From NCBI RefSeq assembly GCF_900155565.1, contig NZ_FUHM01000002.1, positions 1,240,001-1,304,000 on the forward strand: 64,000 bases of DNA, given 5' to 3'. The notes below the pieces were generated by a model. It saw only the letters and a list, made by a program, of their open reading frames with translations, was not told where the DNA came from and searched no databases. Positions 23,782 to 34,600 of this stretch are shown here, piece after piece; positions within the stretch are counted from its first letter, which is position 1, and every line of letters begins with the position of its first letter. The position numbers were made by a program, and so were the translations under genes. This stretch comes from Anaerosalibacter sp. Marseille-P3206. Its GTDB lineage: Bacteria > Bacillota > Clostridia > Tissierellales > Sporanaerobacteraceae.

Positions 23782-25239
23782 CTATTCACCATCCACATTC
23801 TCCTTATGAAGATCATTTTCATAAACCAATTCTCCTGTATACACATCAAAGCCATAAACTCTTCCTTCAACCATCATCGCCCAAATACCTACTAACTTTT
23901 CATTGCTTTCCTTAGTACAAGGGTCAAAATATGCCAAAGAAATATCTTCAATACTGTTTATAACTTCCTCATTTAAATTTTCAATGTCTTCCTTACCATT
24001 TATACCTTTATCTTTAATAAACCTAGATTCAATCAAATCATAATTCATGTTGATTACATCAAATGCAGACAACATCTTTCTTTCTTCAAGATTTTCCTTG
24101 TATTGAGGGAGATTCATATCCTTTCTCACAAATCTCTTGTAACTTCGTACATATTTATTGAATACCTCAATCTCAATAAAAGGTTCTACATCATTATTGT
24201 CAATCACAAGGGGAATACCTCTAATTCGGTATTTAAAAGTCAGTCTATAACCTAAGTTTTTATCTGATTTAATCTTTTCAACTTTGTCTACATACATTCC
24301 CTTTAACACTGTAGAATGTTTTGAAATGAAATCTGCCGCAGTATTCAAACTAATATATAAATTTCTTTCACTTATAGGTTCTTCTAACGGAGAAAAATAC
24401 TCCAAATAACCATTTAGATGAATCTTCAAAACCTTTTGATTGTAAATATATATGGTCGAACCATTATCCTCCACTATTTCTCTTAGATAATCAATGTCCC
24501 TACCAAAAAAACCCTCTGCAATATCCCTTATCTCTTCCCTGTTATCAACTTTAATTTCATTTTGAACATACACAACAGGAAGACCATCAGTCATCTTATA
24601 TGGAATAAACAATTCATTATTTATGCCTAAAGTATCTTTCATAGAGTAATAATTAGTATAATTTCCTTTTGATTCTATTCCATTTGTTATTTCCCTTAAA
24701 GCCTTTGTATTAAATTTAAAACCTGTTACCTTAATATGTTCATCATTATTACTTAAAATTAAAATTGGTTCATCTTTTTCAAGAAAAATATAAATACTAT
24801 TGAGTTTGGATATCTTTTCAGTGATGTCATTAGGAGCTTTAATCTCTAAAGCCTTAGCCAAAATATAAGTGCTCATTTCTTCAGAGAAAAAATAAGTAAT
24901 AGATTTATAATTTTGATAGGAAAGAAATGCTTCGTCAGTAATATAGTTTGTCCGAAAATCCTTTTCTGACAACGCTTGTCTTAAAATAATCTTTCCACTA
25001 GGCCAAAGATTATAATCTTCATCTACATAGAGTAAAGTATGACTATTCTTATTAAAATTCAATAATATCTTATGGGGTCTAATCATATCAGAAAAAATAT
25101 AGGAACTTGTCACACCTTCACTTCTCTTAAAAGTAGATAATAATTCTCCCGGTACTTCAATCCACAATTCCTTAGTGAAAAAAATGCTCACACAAACCAA
25201 TAGTATAAGGAGTAAAGTCTTCATATCTTCTCTATTCAT
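23782..25239 (-). CDS. yycH: YycH, accessory regulator of the WalRK system
   Basis: 485 residues. One N-terminal membrane helix (MKTLLLILLVCVSIFF) then a large extracellular domain with the family features PHKILLNFN, YLEYFSPLEEP and a C-terminal DISLAYFDPC block that resembles the end of YycI. It forms the WalK-modulating heterodimer with YycI. ATG at 25239 has GGGGAG 8 bases upstream; a longer start is not favoured. It is coupled closely to yycI. Confidence 0.88.
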   Translation of the reverse strand: MNREDMKTLLLILLVCVSIFFTKELWIEVPGELLSTFKRSEGVTSSYIFSDMIRPHKILLNFNKNSHTLLYVDEDYNLWPSGKIILRQALSEKDFRTNYITDEAFLSYQNYKSITYFFSEEMSTYILAKALEIKAPNDITEKISKLNSIYIFLEKDEPILILSNNDEHIKVTGFKFNTKALREITNGIESKGNYTNYYSMKDTLGINNELFIPYKMTDGLPVVYVQNEIKVDNREEIRDIAEGFFGRDIDYLREIVEDNGSTIYIYNQKVLKIHLNGYLEYFSPLEEPISERNLYISLNTAADFISKHSTVLKGMYVDKVEKIKSDKNLGYRLTFKYRIRGIPLVIDNNDVEPFIEIEVFNKYVRSYKRFVRKDMNLPQYKENLEERKMLSAFDVINMNYDLIESRFIKDKGINGKEDIENLNEEVINSIEDISLAYFDPCTKESNEKLVGIWAMMVEGRVYGFDVYTGELVYENDLHKENVDGE

Positions 25240-25269
25240 CAAATCATCTCCCCATACCATAAGTTTATA

Positions 25270-25788
25270 TTATTTCTGAGCCATAATATCTGACAACTTT
25301 TTGTCAGGAATACTTTTAACTGATTTATTTGCTTGGTTCAAATCAGAAACATATATGATCTTTTGAGCTACTACTTGATCAGATGCATTTTTAAATGTTA
25401 CTACTATCTTGTTAACGCCTAAAATAAGATCTAATTCTTTTGAAAAAAGTCCTGAACCATTTACTTTCATAGTTTCACTTAATCTTCTAACATAGTCTTT
25501 GTCATTAGGTAAATTAGTTAAACTGAAATTGTTTCTTGTCATATCTGTAGTGCCAAATGCTTCAATGATGACATTTGTTCCATCAGGAGCTTTGCCAGAA
25601 ACCAAAACTATCCTATCAGGTGAAGCAAATATGTCTTTTTCTGGCTTTATAATTTGATACTTACTACTATCTTCAACTTTCGTTGTCACATTTCTCTTAG
25701 CATAATTAGAAGCACCATGAGAAACGGGACTATTTATAAAAATTGTAGTTAGCACCAAAATGCCAATTAGCAATTTCTTCCACATCAT
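25270..25788 (-). CDS. Secreted protein of unknown function within the wal operon
   Basis: 172 residues. Signal peptide KKLLIGILVLTTIFINSPVSHGAS is likely cleaved after HGA (residue 26). The mature part contains a beta-rich segment (DRIVLVSGKAPDGTNVIIEAFG, GLFSKELDLILGVNKIVVTF) that looks like a bacterial Ig-like or extracellular carbohydrate-binding fold. It sits between walK and yycH, 30 bases from yycH, a position that is empty in the Bacillus/Staphylococcus operon. It may sense or modulate the cell wall for WalK, by position only. ATG at 25788 follows GAGGAGG. Confidence 0.75.
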   Translation of the reverse strand: MMWKKLLIGILVLTTIFINSPVSHGASNYAKRNVTTKVEDSSKYQIIKPEKDIFASPDRIVLVSGKAPDGTNVIIEAFGTTDMTRNNFSLTNLPNDKDYVRRLSETMKVNGSGLFSKELDLILGVNKIVVTFKNASDQVVAQKIIYVSDLNQANKSVKSIPDKKLSDIMAQK

Positions 25789-25878
25789 TCTTACCTCCTC
25801 ACTAATTATATCTTTGCATTATCATTATATAATAGTTATATTACAAACATATTACAGTGGAATTAAAAACAAATTACA

Positions 25879-27684
25879 CTATGCAAAAGGCAAGTTAATA
25901 TCAACTGTTGTCCCCACATTGTATTCACTTTTTAGTTCTATTTTTCCATTATGTGCCTCTATTATCTGTTTTGCTATAGATAAACCCAATCCAGTACCTC
26001 CAAGTTCTCTACTCCTTGCCTTATCAACTCTATAAAATCTTTCAAAAATCCTTTCCATGTCTTTTTCTGGTATTCCCATACCATTATCCTCTATTCTAAT
26101 CAATACACTATCTAGGGTTCTCTTCGCTGATATATTTATTTCTCCACTATCTGGTGTATATTTAATAGCATTTGAAATTATATTTAGTATAACCTGTTCA
26201 ATACCATCTTTATCACCAACAATATTTGGTAAATCCTCCTCAATATCTATAATTGCCATATGACCCTTTTCCTTAAAAGACAAATCAAGTTTCATACATG
26301 AATCCCTGATAAGCTTCTCTACATCAATCTCGACTTTATTCCATTTAGTCTTTTTGTAATCTAAATTTGACAACTGAAGTAAAGCCCTAACTATTCTAGT
26401 CATCCTATCACATTCATTATCAATTACAGTTAAAAATTTATTAGATAATTCTTCATCTAAATCATCATTTTCCATCAATGTTTCAGCATAACTTTTAATA
26501 GTAGTAATTGGTGTCTTTAATTCATGAGACACATTAGCAACAAATTCCTTTCTCATATTATCTAGTTTATGCTGATCAGTTATATCTTGGAATACTATAA
26601 TTAGTCCTCCAATATTATTTTTTTCATTTTTAAAAGGAGCATACTTTATCTTATATACTGAAGAACCTATTTCTAGGGTCTCATCCCCCTCAAGCTCGTC
26701 AATGGCCTTATCCTTTAACTCATCTAAACTTAAACCATTTTCCAAAGACATAAGTTTTTCCGTCATATGAGGCGATGGTAATTCTTCCGAATCAATACCC
26801 AATATCTTTGTAGCAACGGGATTGGCATGGATGATATTTCCATCCATATCCACAGCAATTACCCCATCCGCCATATATCTAAATATAGTGTCTAACTTAC
26901 TTCTTTCTAAATCCATCTCCTGTATTGTATCCTTAAGCTTTAAGGTAAGATAATTAAACATATTGGCAAGTTGGCCAATCTCATCATCTGATTTGACTTC
27001 AACAAATTGGTCAAAATCCCCTCTAGCCATCTTCTCAGCCTTAATAGTGACATCCCTTATAGGCTCAGTAATACTACTAGCAATCAAAAATCCCAAAAAA
27101 ACAGTAATAATCAATGCCAACAATGTAGCCTTGGTAAGTATTACCTTTGACTCATCTATGGTCTTATATACTTCCTGCAAATCTGCTGTCATATACAAAA
27201 TACCCTTTACCTGTCCTACCTCATTCAAAACTGGATAAGCCATATGCTTAATAATACTATTGTCATTTAAATTTTTGCTTACACCTTCACTCGTTTCCCC
27301 TTCAAAAGCTTCCAAAATAAGAGATGGGTCCAAAAATTTGTACACTAACGCATTTTGGCCTACAACCTTTTCATAATTTTTAGATGTGGTAGCCAAAATA
27401 GTTGGCACATCTTCATTGTCTATAATATATAGTGTTTCCGTCCAATCAAGACGCCATTCATTAATAGTCTTTTGAATCTCTTCACTAACACTTTTCCAAT
27501 CATCTTCAGAAATATAAGAAGAAGTGTTGATAATGGTTTCAACTCGCTGTTCCATAGTATTTGAAATATGGTTAAGTTGTTGAGTTTCAAACTTTTGAAC
27601 TATGAACACACCTACTATTACCATGGCTATAAAAACCAACAAAAAATATACAACAATAAACTTCCACCTAATGCTTGAAAACAT
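25879..27684 (-). CDS. walK: Sensor histidine kinase WalK
   Basis: 601 residues. Two membrane helices (about 9-30 and 182-202) flank an extracellular sensor domain. Then come HAMP (204-256), a PAS domain (about 260-370), a HisKA dimerisation domain with phospho-accepting H387 in NVSHELKTP, and a HATPase with N, G1 and G2 boxes (ISNAIKYTPDSG, IEDNGMGIP, GGTGLGLSIAKQIIEAH). This is the essential regulator of peptidoglycan hydrolase genes in Firmicutes. ATG at 27684 is two bases after the walR stop. Confidence 0.95.
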   Translation of the reverse strand: MFSSIRWKFIVVYFLLVFIAMVIVGVFIVQKFETQQLNHISNTMEQRVETIINTSSYISEDDWKSVSEEIQKTINEWRLDWTETLYIIDNEDVPTILATTSKNYEKVVGQNALVYKFLDPSLILEAFEGETSEGVSKNLNDNSIIKHMAYPVLNEVGQVKGILYMTADLQEVYKTIDESKVILTKATLLALIITVFLGFLIASSITEPIRDVTIKAEKMARGDFDQFVEVKSDDEIGQLANMFNYLTLKLKDTIQEMDLERSKLDTIFRYMADGVIAVDMDGNIIHANPVATKILGIDSEELPSPHMTEKLMSLENGLSLDELKDKAIDELEGDETLEIGSSVYKIKYAPFKNEKNNIGGLIIVFQDITDQHKLDNMRKEFVANVSHELKTPITTIKSYAETLMENDDLDEELSNKFLTVIDNECDRMTRIVRALLQLSNLDYKKTKWNKVEIDVEKLIRDSCMKLDLSFKEKGHMAIIDIEEDLPNIVGDKDGIEQVILNIISNAIKYTPDSGEINISAKRTLDSVLIRIEDNGMGIPEKDMERIFERFYRVDKARSRELGGTGLGLSIAKQIIEAHNGKIELKSEYNVGTTVDINLPFA

Positions 27685-27686
27685 GG

Positions 27687-28379
27687 TTAGCTCCTCCCGA
27701 AATAATAACCTACCCCTCTTTTTGTAAGTATGTATTTATATTCTCCATCTTCATCTTCTACCTTTTCTCGAAGTCTTCTAACTGTCACATCCACTGTACG
27801 TATATCACCATAATATTCATAACCCCAAACTTCCTCAAGAAGTTGTTCTCTTGTAAAAACCTGCTCAGCACTTGAAGCCAAAAATTTAAGAAGCTCATAC
27901 TCTCTCAAAGTAAGATCTACCACTTCTCCATTCTTCTTAACCTCATACTTACTTAAATCTATAACCAAATCTCCAGAAACAATAACATCTTCATTTGATA
28001 TATCACCATTTGAATATTCCACTCTTCTTAAGTTTGCCTTAATCCTAGCAATCAATTCCCTCATACTAAAAGGTTTAGTAACATAGTCATCTGCGCCTAG
28101 TTCCAAGCCCAATACCTTGTCCACTTCTTCCTCTTTTGCAGTCAACATAAGAACAGGAACCTTTAAATCCTTACGAATCTCCTTTAGAACTTGAAAACCA
28201 TCTTTTTTAGGAAGCATAATATCCAAAACCACTAAATCAGGTGAAGTCTTAAACGCCTTATTGATAGCCTCTTCACCATCATAAGCCAATTCAACCAAAA
28301 AACCTTCCTTTTCAAGATTAAATTTCAAAATGTCAGCAATAGACTTCTCATCATCTACAACTAATATTTTCTTATCCAT
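27687..28379 (-). CDS. walR: Response regulator WalR
   Basis: 230 residues, OmpR/PhoB type. The receiver domain has the acidic pair D9/D10, phosphorylated D53 ([12 protein letters not shown]) and K102-like LTAK. The C-terminal winged helix carries [20 protein letters not shown] and the recognition helix [16 protein letters not shown]. First gene of the operon; ATG at 28379 follows GGAG. Confidence 0.96.
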   Translation of the reverse strand: MDKKILVVDDEKSIADILKFNLEKEGFLVELAYDGEEAINKAFKTSPDLVVLDIMLPKKDGFQVLKEIRKDLKVPVLMLTAKEEEVDKVLGLELGADDYVTKPFSMRELIARIKANLRRVEYSNGDISNEDVIVSGDLVIDLSKYEVKKNGEVVDLTLREYELLKFLASSAEQVFTREQLLEEVWGYEYYGDIRTVDVTVRRLREKVEDEDGEYKYILTKRGVGYYFGRS

Positions 28380-28455
28380 ATATAATCAACTCCATAAATA
28401 TAGTTTGTCCACCATTTATTTAAATTTAATCAAAATGTTCTATCTTCTTATAACA

Positions 28456-28464
28456 ATTATAACA
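28456..28464 (-). promoter_or_regulatory. Possible extended -10 promoter of walR
   Basis: On the minus strand TGTTATAAT (extended -10) lies about 80 bases before walR. The -35 region (TTTTAA at the 17-base spacing) is weak. Confidence 0.4.
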
Positions 28465-28580
28465 GTCTTTTAATTATTTTAAAAATTATTTATATACATA
28501 TATATATATTATCAATTATTATTAATAGACTCAATAGCTACCATAAACTTACACATTTAAGTTTAATCTGTTTTGCAAGT

Positions 28581-28588
28581 GGTATACT
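28581..28588 (+). promoter_or_regulatory. Possible extended -10 promoter of the P-type ATPase gene
   Basis: TGGTATACT on the plus strand fits an extended -10 (TGnTATACT) about 30 bases before the ATPase start. No convincing -35 was found. Confidence 0.4.
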
Positions 28589-28618
28589 AATAATATGAAT
28601 AAGAAAGGAAGGTAATAT

Positions 28619-31300
28619 ATGGACTGGTACAGAAAAAATATCCAAAACACCATGGAAGATATTTCTTCAGACTCAAATTCTGGCCTACATAAGGAAGAAG
28701 TTTCAAGAAGGCTAGAAAAATATGGCCCAAATGAGTTGAAAGAAAAAAAAGGTGAAGGACTATTAGCCAAAATACTTTACCAATTCAAAGACTTTTTAGT
28801 ACTCATATTGATTGGTGCAAGTATAGTATCCATGTTAGTAGGAGAAGTGAAAGACTCCATAGTCATAATTGCCATAGTAATAATAAATGCTACATTGGGA
28901 ATTATTCAAGAAGGTAGAGCTGAAAAAGCTCTAGAAGCTCTCAAAAAAATGGCCTCTCCCAATGCAAAAGTAATAAGAGAAGGTCAATTAAACACTGTAC
29001 CTGCTAATACTCTAGTACCTGGAGATATGGTTGTTTTAGAAGCAGGAGATATTATTCCAGCAGATTTAAGATTAATTGAAAGTTCTAATTTAAAAATTGA
29101 AGAGGCTTCTCTTACTGGCGAATCTGTTCCTGTGGAAAAGAATGCCAGTAGTGTCTTTGATGATGAAGTACCTCTTGGAGATAGGAATAACATGGCTTAC
29201 ATGAGTACAGTTGTTACTTATGGAAGAGGAAAAGGAGTAGTTGTAGGAACTAGTGGTAATACTGAAATAGGTAAAATTGCAGAATTAATTCAAACCTTCG
29301 AAGACGAAACAACTCCTCTTCAAAAGAAACTAGACCAACTTGGCAAATATCTAGGAATTGGTTGCTTAGTTGTTTGTGGAATAGTATTTGCTGTTGGATT
29401 GTATCAAGGGAGAAAATTACTAGATATGTTCATGGTAGCTATAAGCTTAGCAGTAGCTGCAATACCTGAAGGACTACCTGCTATTGTAACTATAGTACTT
29501 GCCTTAGGTATGAACAAAATGGTCAAAAGAAATGCCATAGTTAAAAAGCTTCTTGCAGTTGAAACCCTAGGTTGCACAACAGTAATCTGCTCTGACAAAA
29601 CAGGGACCCTTACACAAAACGAAATGACTGTAGTCAAAACCTATACAGATGGAAATATTGTAGAAGTAACAGGAAAAGGCTATGCACCAAATGGAGAATT
29701 CGTACTAAACAATGAATCTATAATTGCTACAGAATCACACGGATTAAACCTACTACTAACCATTGGAACCCTTTGCAATGATGCCACATTGGACTATGTA
29801 GGCGAAGATGATATATATAGGATATTGGGAGATCCAACAGAAGGAGCATTGGTCACATTAGCTGAAAAAGGCAATTTAAACAACAAGGAATTAAACTCAA
29901 AACATCCTAGAATAAGTGAAATACCCTTTGATTCAGAAAGAAAGATGATGACAACTTTCCATGAAAACTATATAGAAGGAAAAATTGTATCCTTCACAAA
30001 GGGAGCCCCAGATATAGTACTAAATAGATGTAACAATATCTTTCTAAATGGAAAAGTTCAGCCGTTAACTAAAGATTTAAGAAAACAAATACTAAATACA
30101 AATAGTAACTTTTCACAAGATGCCCTTAGGGTATTGGCCTTTAGCTTTAGAACTCATGACAATTTGCCAAGTGAAATAAATAGTCAAAGTATAGAAAAAG
30201 ATTTGACCTTTGTAGGTCTAGTTGGAATGATTGACCCACCAAGAACTGAAGCCAAAGAAGCCATCAAGATATGTAAAGAATCTGGTATCAACACCATCAT
30301 GATAACAGGAGACTACAAAGAAACAGCCTTTGCCATAGGAAAAGATCTAGGAATAGCAAACAATATAGAAAACGCCATGACTGGAGAAGATCTAAACAAA
30401 ATCACAGATGAAGAACTAAGAGAAAAAGTAAAAACCACCAATGTATTTGCTCGTGTTGCCCCTGAACACAAAGTCCGTATAGTAGATGCCCTCAAACACA
30501 ATGGAGAAATAACTGCCATGACTGGAGACGGAGTAAATGACGCCCTAGCATTAAAAAGAGCAGACATTGGTATTTCCATGGGAATAACCGGAACGGATGT
30601 AGCCAAAAACACAGCTGAAGTAATACTCACAGACGACAACTTCGCAAGCATTGTATCCGCTGTAGAAGAAGGAAGAATAATCTATAGCAATATAAGAAAA
30701 TTTGTATTCTTCTTGTTGTCCTGTAATGTTGGAGAAATACTAATAGTATTTTTAAGCATATTGTTCAATCTGCAAGTTCCACTATTGCCAATACAATTGT
30801 TGTGGCTCAATTTGATAACAGACAGTTTCCCAGCACTAGCCCTAGGAGTAGAACGTGGAGAACCAGATATAATGGAAATACCTCCTAGAAACCCAGATGA
30901 ACCAATACTAGACAAAACCATGCTCTCAGGAATAATCGTCCAAAGTATAGCCCTTACAATAGCCGTAATGCTAGCTTACTTGTGGGGACTAAGACATTTT
31001 GACGGTATAGTAATACCTAGAACCATTGCATTTACTACACTGATCACTGCAGAACTCACAAGAGCATTCTCCAGTAGATCAGAAAAACATACATTATTCA
31101 AAATAGGATTTTTCACAAACAAGACACTAGTATACGCAACACTAGCTTCCCTTGCACTAATGTTTGCAGTACTATATACTCCAACTCTCCAACCAATATT
31201 TCACACCTACCCACTTGGTATAAAAGAATGGAGTATAGTACTTAGATTTTGCTTGATACCAATAATCGCAGGAGAAGTGAATAAGTTGATAAGACGTTAA
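28619..31300 (+). CDS. Calcium-translocating P-type ATPase (PMCA/SERCA type)
   Basis: 893 residues, P2-type cation pump of the plasma membrane. It has an N-terminal cation-ATPase domain, the actuator motif SLTGESVP, the phosphorylation site SDKTGTLT (D326) and membrane helix 4 AVAAIPEGLPAI. Hinge motifs are MITGD and TGDGVNDALALKRADIGISMG, and ten membrane helices are expected. The PEGLP motif in helix 4 and the late NLITDSFPALALG helix are those of SERCA-like Ca2+ pumps such as LMCA1. ATG at 28619 follows AAAGGAAGG. Divergent from walR. Confidence 0.92.
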   Translation: MDWYRKNIQNTMEDISSDSNSGLHKEEVSRRLEKYGPNELKEKKGEGLLAKILYQFKDFLVLILIGASIVSMLVGEVKDSIVIIAIVIINATLGIIQEGRAEKALEALKKMASPNAKVIREGQLNTVPANTLVPGDMVVLEAGDIIPADLRLIESSNLKIEEASLTGESVPVEKNASSVFDDEVPLGDRNNMAYMSTVVTYGRGKGVVVGTSGNTEIGKIAELIQTFEDETTPLQKKLDQLGKYLGIGCLVVCGIVFAVGLYQGRKLLDMFMVAISLAVAAIPEGLPAIVTIVLALGMNKMVKRNAIVKKLLAVETLGCTTVICSDKTGTLTQNEMTVVKTYTDGNIVEVTGKGYAPNGEFVLNNESIIATESHGLNLLLTIGTLCNDATLDYVGEDDIYRILGDPTEGALVTLAEKGNLNNKELNSKHPRISEIPFDSERKMMTTFHENYIEGKIVSFTKGAPDIVLNRCNNIFLNGKVQPLTKDLRKQILNTNSNFSQDALRVLAFSFRTHDNLPSEINSQSIEKDLTFVGLVGMIDPPRTEAKEAIKICKESGINTIMITGDYKETAFAIGKDLGIANNIENAMTGEDLNKITDEELREKVKTTNVFARVAPEHKVRIVDALKHNGEITAMTGDGVNDALALKRADIGISMGITGTDVAKNTAEVILTDDNFASIVSAVEEGRIIYSNIRKFVFFLLSCNVGEILIVFLSILFNLQVPLLPIQLLWLNLITDSFPALALGVERGEPDIMEIPPRNPDEPILDKTMLSGIIVQSIALTIAVMLAYLWGLRHFDGIVIPRTIAFTTLITAELTRAFSSRSEKHTLFKIGFFTNKTLVYATLASLALMFAVLYTPTLQPIFHTYPLGIKEWSIVLRFCLIPIIAGEVNKLIRR

Positions 31301-31319
31301 GGTTGAGGATACTTTCACA

Positions 31320-31525
31320 ATGTTAAACATAAATCGTATAGATCATGTCTATCTAGCATTAGGACAACAGCTCTTAGAAAGTTCATCTATGGATTGGATG
31401 TTCTTATACAAGAAGATTTCAATCTTGATCCTTATATAGATTTAGATAAGCTAGAAGAGCTAGATAAGCTTCTACCTTGGTCAGATTAAATTCCACAAGA
31501 ATGTAAAGTTAGTATTAAAGAATAG
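31320..31525 (+). pseudogene. IS66-family relic: start of OrfB joined to end of TnpC
   Basis: It begins MLNINRIDHVYLALG, the start of IS66 OrfB (TnpB). It then frameshifts into LRKFIDGLDVLIQEDFNLDP and joins a tail LEELDKLLPWSD-stop-IPQECK, which is the C-terminus of the large IS66 transposase TnpC. A stop codon interrupts even that tail. GTAAAATAGCCTCCACCT (minus strand, about 31551-31568) may be the terminal inverted repeat. It fills most of the gap between the ATPase and the helicase. Confidence 0.7.
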
Positions 31526-31607
31526 TATAATATATGGCCTTCATCTTTAATAGGTGGAGGCTATTTTACGCTTATGGTTTAATTAATACCTGTTCTTTAT
31601 AAAAAAA

Positions 31608-34600
31608 CTATCCTTCAACCTTACTATCCACAATCTCTTTTATAATTTTTCCCGAGACATTTTCTACCTTATATTTATCTGGATTTATATTACGAATTAA
31701 CTTTTTTAAGATTTCAATATTTTTAACATCTACTTCAATTTCAGGATGTTCTTTTTTTAAAACCTGTAAAACATTATCAGTAGCAAAACGTGGAACACCA
31801 ATTTTTGATACAATTACAGCTTCTTTAGAAGATACACCATAATAGATATAAGACGGCAACATTTTTGCATTATCTGTTTCAATATCATAACTCAATTCTT
31901 GATAAATATTTATCCCCCATGGCATATATGATTTCATTTGACTATTTAGATATCTATTACATAGTTCAATTACATCTTCAATTGATTGATTTTCTCTTCT
32001 AATTACAGCCGCAATATCTCTTATCTTTTGACCATTTACCCAACCAAGCAAAATACTAGCTATGCTTTGTGAATCTAATTTTCCATAACCAAGCATTTCG
32101 ATATTAATTTCTGGTATTCTAGCAATAATTTCAATAATTTTAGTCAATTTATCAAGATTCTTCGTCTGCAAAATTATCTCAGATACTTTATACTCATTAT
32201 CCCCCTGTTCTTTTAAATCCATTATAAAAGCACCAACCATTTTTTTAACTTTTGAATAACTTACGTCACTAATCCCTAGTTGATCCGCTTTCTCCAAATC
32301 TTCTTTCTTTTTTTCACTAATATGTCTTACATATTTTGTAACAAAACTATTTAATTTACGCTGTGCATTTATATACCCTTCTTGCTTATTCAAACTATGG
32401 TACAAAAATGAATCATTCAAAATTGTCCTGATTTTTGCCATATCTGATGGATTAACATTATAATCATAACCTATATTTAAAATATGATTAATATATTGGA
32501 TTAAATTTAATACTGGTAAATTTTCTGACTCCTTAAGAATATTATAATCTAAACTTATCTGAGCATCTCCAGCAAAAAAAACATTAAGAGATGAAATAAC
32601 TTCCTCTAAATCCGCTTTAATATACCTCTTAGCATTTTCTCGTGTTTCCTTTTGTGAATTAGTATAAGATATAATAACATATCCTTCTTTATCTTTATAA
32701 GCTCTTCCTGCTCTTCCAGCTATATTCCAAAATTCTGCATTTGTAAGATTACGAGGATTCTTTCCTCTAAATTTAATTGTATCAAATATTACAGTATTTA
32801 TAGGAAAATTCATTCCTTGTGCTAATGTAGTAGTCGCAAATACAAGTTTAATATAATTTTTTCTTATTAATTCTTCAATTGTTTCTTTAACAAGACTTGA
32901 TAATCCAGAATTATGATAACATACTCCATACCTTAAACACTCTAACAAAGTATTATCATCATTAGTTTCTAATCTAATTATCTCTAATGCCTTCTTAATT
33001 TCCAGATTCGAACTCAAATCCCTCAATTGATTCTTTGACACAAAATAACTTGTTATTTGCTTTGCTAAGTTTTTTGTAGAACCAGGCCCTGTACATAATA
33101 CTAAAATATTTCCATCCTGATCAATAAAATCATTAAGTATAACACATAATTTTACTGTATTATTCACATTATCCATATTTAATTGACATTTCACATCTTT
33201 AGGATTACTTCTTAATAATATTTCAATGTTTTCAGAACCCAATTGGTTTCTAGCCGATTTATAAAATTCTAATGTTGATTTGGTTTTGTTGTGCTTTAAA
33301 AGATTACATCCAATATACTGCCTTGTTGGTGTCCATTCCATTGATATTATCGAAGAATTCCTCTTAGAATCACCTAACCACTCCCCTATTTCTTCTGGAT
33401 TAGAAATAAAAGGACTTAACAATAAAAAATTAGCTTCCTTTATTTTTTGCTTAACAGCCGCCAAAACTAACTCGAATTTTGATCCTCTAGAACTATCTCC
33501 TATGTTATGTGCCTCATCCATAATCACTAACCGAGTATCCAAAATAGATGGATGTCCCTGACGAATTAGTGACTCTAATTTTTCTGGTGTACTAATTAAA
33601 ATATCAATATGTTTTTGACTTAATATTTCTTCTTCTATTTCATCAACATCATAAAAAGGCAACGTAGTTTCAATATTAAAATCAAAATCTTTGAAATCCT
33701 CTTTTAAATCTCGCTTAACCTGATCAATCAATGCATTTGTTGGAACTATATAACAAACAGTCGGTTTAAAATTGTTTACACGATAATTATGCAAACTAAA
33801 TAATATTTGCATTTCTGCTAATAAAGACTTTCCTGCACTAGTAGGCATATTCACTATAATACTCTTTTTTGGAGTTAACACCTCAGAAATAACATCTCTC
33901 TGTGACGGAAGTAGTGAATAAATATAGCTACCACCTCCCGATAAATTATCTTCAATGAACTTACGAATCTTTGGAGATTTTTCGGCAATATTCCAAATGG
34001 AGTTCTCTGCCACCTGCTCATAAGAATACTTTAGTAAATAACCAATTAATTTTAGTTCTATCTCTTCTGATCCAAGTAAATAAAACGCATTATAAGAATA
34101 GATATCAATTAGACTATAAATATCTTGATTGTCTTCATTTTCAATTTTCCCATTAAATAAATATTCTCTTAATAATCTGCTAAGATAAATTATATTCCCA
34201 AACGCACTTATCTTTAATCCATTTTTGATATCTATTTCCTCTTTTTCTAATTCGATTTTCTGTGCTTCTTCTAATAAACTCTCTGTTTTTTTTATATGTG
34301 AATCTAAACTGATTAATCCATTATAATTTTTGATATTGCTTACCATTAAAACAATTAAGTAGTAAGTGTGAAACTCTAATTGACTCATAATATCCATATT
34401 GGAAATTATGTCCTTATAATCTAATAGATTCATATTATATTCTTCTATAACAATATTTGATATGGTTTGTTCATCAGCTAGATAAGAAAGCATCGCATAC
34501 ATAACAAGATAAGATAAATTTTCTAATACATTTTCATTGTGTTGATCAAATAATTGTTCATATAAAGATGCAGTTGTCTTATATAAATCAGACAACAATC

